Positions 61,713-64,000 of a stretch of 64,000 nt of DNA are shown here, piece after piece. Source of the stretch: Bacteroidales bacterium (lineage in GTDB: Bacteria > Bacteroidota > Bacteroidia > Bacteroidales > P3); assembly GCA_017480225.1 (NCBI GenBank), contig JAFVBB010000005.1, forward strand, positions 1 to 64,000, written 5' to 3'. Position 1 is the stretch's first letter. Every line of letters starts with the position of its first letter. Both the position numbers and the translations under genes were made by a program. The notes beneath the pieces are model-generated. The model saw only the letters and a program-made list of their open reading frames with translations, was not told the DNA's origin and did no database searches.

Positions 61713-62485
61713 CAACTCACCCCAATTGCAAGATTAATATCGGGCTGCAGATTGTTGGCAGGCGTGCTGACGGATACCACGAGTTGCGCACCATATTTAT
61801 GCCGGTGCATTCTATGCACGACACCCTCACCATAGAGCCCCAGCCTGATGGTGAAGACGTGGTGATGACGCAGCAGGGCATCGCCCTTGACAATGCTGCC
61901 GCCGACAACTTGTGCGTGGCGGCGTGGCGGTTGATGCACAGCGAATATGGCATCCCCCCGGTGGCAATTACCCTGCACAAGGGCATTCCTTTCGGTGCAG
62001 GCCTTGGTGGTGGCAGCAGCGATGCCGCGTTCACCCTCAAGATGCTCAACGCGATGTTTGCCCTCGGACTTGACGACGCCACGCTCTCTCGCCATGCTGC
62101 CATGATTGGTGCCGACTGCCCATTCTTCATATACAACCGTCCGGCCTATGCCACGGGAACTGGCGATGTGCTCGAACCTATCGGGCTGAGCCTGGACGGC
62201 TACCGTGTGGAGGTGTCAATACCGGAAGGCGAGCATGTAAGCACAAGGGAGGCCTATGCTGGAGTGGACTGCATCAATATCGACCACCGGCCCGATTTGC
62301 GCCAGGCGGCGCTGCTCCCGGTAGAGTCATGGCGTGGCGTGATAGAGAATGAGTTCGAGCGCACTGTGCTGCCAGCCCACCCTGCCATCGCCTCGTTGAA
62401 ACAATCATTCTATGATCGGGGCGCGGTCTATGCGAGCATGACCGGCAGCGGCGCTGCGGTTTTTGCGTTTTTTGCCTCGTTTTAG
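61709..62485 (+). CDS. ispE: 4-(cytidine 5'-diphospho)-2-C-methyl-D-erythritol kinase
   Basis: This 258-residue GHMP kinase phosphorylates CDP-methylerythritol in the MEP isoprenoid pathway. Start MTTHPNCKINIGLQIVGRRADGYHEL is canonical. The ATP loop GAGLGGGSSDAAFTLKMLN is at about residues 96-114; IGADCPFFI carries the catalytic Asp. MTGSGAAVFAFF near the end is the third GHMP motif. The ATG overlaps the previous stop (ATGA). It uses the MEP pathway that supplies the prenyl synthase (10118) and MiaA. Confidence 0.95.
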   Translation: MTTHPNCKINIGLQIVGRRADGYHELRTIFMPVHSMHDTLTIEPQPDGEDVVMTQQGIALDNAAADNLCVAAWRLMHSEYGIPPVAITLHKGIPFGAGLGGGSSDAAFTLKMLNAMFALGLDDATLSRHAAMIGADCPFFIYNRPAYATGTGDVLEPIGLSLDGYRVEVSIPEGEHVSTREAYAGVDCINIDHRPDLRQAALLPVESWRGVIENEFERTVLPAHPAIASLKQSFYDRGAVYASMTGSGAAVFAFFASF

Positions 62486-62528
62486 TTTATTTAAGAATAA
62501 AAAACGATGCCAAACATTGGAAACATTG

Positions 62529-62536
62529 TATCTTTG
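62529..62536 (+). promoter_or_regulatory. -7 element (TATCTTTG) for the Cys-rich lipoprotein gene
   Basis: TATCTTTG 51 bases before the ATG at 62588. The leader shares the A-rich tract GTATAACAyATTAAAAAACA with the leader of the gene at 44320. Confidence 0.65.
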
Positions 62537-62587
62537 CAAATGTTTCTGTGAAAGAAAAGTAAGTATAACATATTAAAAAACAACAAA

Positions 62588-63037
62588 ATGAAGAAAGTAT
62601 TATCGTTCATCGGAGCTGCCGCAATCGTGGCCGCTATGACTGTTGCCTGCAACCACAAGGCTGCCGAGACCGCTGACACCACCGCTTGCTGCGAGAAGAC
62701 CGAGCAGTGCTGCGAGCAGAAGGACGCCGTTGAGAGCGCCGCCACCAGCGAGAGCGACAACGACGCTTCCGCCATGCTTGCCGCCGCCAAAGAGGCCGGC
62801 CAGGCTATCTGCAACTGCACCAATGGCGACGCCGCCAGCATTGAGAACTGCATGAACAGCGTTCTCGCCGCCAGCTATGCCCAGTACGAGGGCAACACCG
62901 AGTTCAGCGCCGCTGTGAAAGCTGAAATCGAGAACTGCGTCAAGGCCAAGGCCACCGAGGCTGCCAAGGATGCCGTCAGCGAAGGTGTGAAGGCTGGTGC
63001 CAACGCCCTTGCCAAGGAGATTGCCAAGAAGAAATAA
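62588..63037 (+). CDS. Small exported Cys-rich lipoprotein-like protein
   Basis: This 149-residue protein has a hydrophobic signal with a possible lipid-acceptor Cys21 (MTVAC|N). The mature part is Ala/Glu-rich and helical, with Cys clusters at CC (TTACCEKTEQCCEQK), CNC (AICNCTNGD), and single C in NCMN and NCVK. A helical tail (AAKDAVSEGVKAGANALAKEIAKKK) follows. The paired cysteines could bind metal or form disulfides. I recognise no family. Expressed from its own promoter, closed by the terminator at 63071. Confidence 0.7.
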   Translation: MKKVLSFIGAAAIVAAMTVACNHKAAETADTTACCEKTEQCCEQKDAVESAATSESDNDASAMLAAAKEAGQAICNCTNGDAASIENCMNSVLAASYAQYEGNTEFSAAVKAEIENCVKAKATEAAKDAVSEGVKAGANALAKEIAKKK

Positions 63038-63070
63038 GCTCCTTTGACCGATTGTGACAAACATCGACCA

Positions 63071-63108
63071 AAGCCCGCTTTGCCGCAAGGCCAGGCGGGC
63101 TTCTTTTG
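63071..63108 (+). terminator. Terminator after the Cys-rich lipoprotein gene
   Basis: AAGCCCGC / GCGGGCTT stem with an inner GCC / GGC helix and GCAA loop, then CTTTTG. It ends just before the start of the DUF4296 gene, so the next gene's initiation region lies at the hairpin foot. Confidence 0.7.
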
Positions 63109-63109
63109 T

Positions 63110-63436
63110 ATGGAGATGAAACGTTTGGTTATTGTTGCCGCAGCTTTGCTGCTGGTGTCGTGCCATGGGGGAGAGCGACGTCCGTCCGATGTGCTCTCGC
63201 CGGAGGAAATGACGCGGTTCATGGAGGGGGCATACGACGTGGAAAGCGCGTTTTCAATGCAGACGCAGTACCGCTACAGCCATCTGACCGAGGAGGCCGC
63301 CGCAGGCTACGACAGTCTGCTGGCTGCCATCGGCGTCACCAGGGAGCAGGTCGAGGCAAGCTTCGACTACTATTCGAGGCATCTTGACGAGTTCCTGGCC
63401 ATACAGGACTCCGTGGTGGCACACTCAAAGCAGTAG
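63110..63436 (+). CDS. DUF4296 family lipoprotein
   Basis: The start is ATG 63110 or 63116 (MKRLVIVAAALLLVSC), giving a signal with lipobox LVSC. The about 108-residue product has RPSDVLSPEEMTRFMEGAYDVESAF ... QYRYSHLTEEAAAGYDSLLAAIGVTREQVEASFDYYSRHLDEF, the pattern of DUF4296. The family is Bacteroidota-specific and of unknown function. A longer frame from 63044 would run through the terminator and is not preferred. Its promoter is not evident; it may depend on read-through past the hairpin. Confidence 0.8.
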   Translation: MEMKRLVIVAAALLLVSCHGGERRPSDVLSPEEMTRFMEGAYDVESAFSMQTQYRYSHLTEEAAAGYDSLLAAIGVTREQVEASFDYYSRHLDEFLAIQDSVVAHSKQ

Positions 63437-63450
63437 CCACGCCTGCCGAC

Positions 63451-63502
63451 AAAAACAAGCGGCTGCCGTTGCATGAAGGGTGACGGCAGCCGCTTGCTTT
63501 TT
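63451..63502. terminator. Bidirectional terminator between DUF4296 and recJ genes
   Basis: CAAGCGGCTGCCGT / ACGGCAGCCGCTTG stem (14 bp) flanked by CTTTTT on the plus strand and GTTTTT on the minus strand. It serves both convergent genes. Confidence 0.88.
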
Positions 63503-63516
63503 CCGGCGCAGAGCCG

Positions 63517-64000
63517 TCAGTAGCAGAACTTGATGTCTTTCACGTTCAACTGTATCTCTGTGCGCCCATGCCAATAGTTCTCCTCAAGCTGGTAGCACAG
63601 GTCGAAGTGCTCGCCACTCTGCATCTTGCCCAGCGCCTCGCCCTGCTGGAAGGCTATCGAAGGGTAGGGAGGTGTACTTTCGGCGATGGGTATTGAGGTG
63701 AACTTCAGGTGATTTGTGCCCACTATGCGCACGTTGCCGGTGTCTACAAGCTCGCGGCTGATGAACACCGGCACATTGTTTTCCGGCCCGAATGGCGCGA
63801 ACTGTTTCAGTATGCGCAGGAATTTTGGCGTGATTTGCGAGAACAGTATCTCGGCGTCGGCCTCAATCTCCGGCACCACCTCCTCGTTTCCGAGGCTTTC
63901 GCGCACCAGTTGCTCGAAGCGAAGGACGAAGGCTTTCATGTTCTCTTTGCGCAGGCTGACTCCTGCCGCGCTCTTGTGGCCGCCGAAATGCTCCAGCAGG
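63517..64000 (-). CDS. recJ: Single-stranded-DNA exonuclease RecJ, C-terminal part (5' end outside window)
   Basis: The minus-strand frame is open to the window edge, so the annotated internal ATG at 63937 is not the start. Upstream codons give HFGGHKSAAGVSLRKENM, the DHHA1-domain GGH...AAG motif of RecJ. The remainder (EADAEILFSQITPKFLRILKQFAPFGPENNVPVF ... LKFT) is the RecJ OB-fold and C-terminal region, ending KDIKFCY. The DHH catalytic core would lie beyond base 64000. Confidence 0.88.
   Translation of the reverse strand, partial: LLEHFGGHKSAAGVSLRKENMKAFVLRFEQLVRESLGNEEVVPEIEADAEILFSQITPKFLRILKQFAPFGPENNVPVFISRELVDTGNVRIVGTNHLKFTSIPIAESTPPYPSIAFQQGEALGKMQSGEHFDLCYQLEENYWHGRTEIQLNVKDIKFCY

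Overview
This 64 kb window looks like chromosomal DNA of an anaerobic, high-GC member of the order Bacteroidales (phylum Bacteroidota). The reasons are: promoters of the TAnnTTTG type upstream of most operons; few recognisable Shine-Dalgarno sites; ExbB with an N-terminal signal-like, Ala/Glu-rich extension; PorP/SprF and type IX secretion C-terminal sorting domains; Bacteroidota families DUF4270, DUF4296 and DUF4476; a sigma-54 activator; an Rnf complex; and HydG. I cannot name a genus. The window holds about 54 protein genes, no rRNA or tRNA, no CRISPR array and no complete prophage or insertion sequence. Both end genes run off the window (a coiled-coil surface protein at the left, RecJ at the right).

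Layout. 1-1420: end of a coiled-coil/Fib_succ_major-type surface protein. 1502-5541 (minus): gap-fabG-BtuF-like lipoprotein-VWA operon. 5641-7008 (minus): M20 dipeptidase. 7536-10017 (minus): exbB, a 4-TM protein and two exbD genes. 10118-17049 (minus): prenyl synthase, TPR protein, MATE transporter, SGNH hydrolase, M20 amidohydrolase and a DUF4476 protein. 17619-25783 (plus): rnfBCDGE followed by two exported proteins, one a large T9SS cargo, ending at a strong terminator; rnfA is not at the locus. 26302-31594 (plus): dnaG, sigma-54 activator, aroA, miaA. 31936-36679 (plus): a PurF homologue with Ser in place of the nucleophilic Cys, a helical exported protein, and hydG. 36985-43898: YfgM-like TPR protein, DHOD-like flavoprotein, four-helix-bundle protein, exonuclease, and tsaD-porP/sprF-ompA on the minus strand. 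44320-49899 (plus): small barrel protein, large T9SS cargo, recQ. 50071-53910 (minus): glycogen-synthase-like gene, DUF4270, MORN protein, maf. 54397-64000: AddA-like helicase-nuclease, tonB, ABC-F, PhoH, ispE, two small lipoproteins, recJ.

How the parts work together. ExbB/ExbD/ExbD and the distant TonB would form the energised outer-membrane uptake system. PorP/SprF and the OmpA/PD40 protein, with the two type B and one type A sorting-domain proteins, point to an active type IX secretion system. Rnf (ferredoxin:NAD+ oxidoreductase, ion pumping) and HydG (H-cluster assembly) fit a fermentative, hydrogenase-bearing anaerobe.

The most unusual structure is a family of six dispersed, nearly perfect hairpin elements (about 94-105 bp core, about 114-125 bp with conserved flanks). 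They are built from 11-bp modules and sit only in the long intergenic gaps (7191, 17281, 25959, 31629, 44069, 54086), on average one per about 10 kb. I do not recognise this family. It is the best candidate here for an undescribed element.
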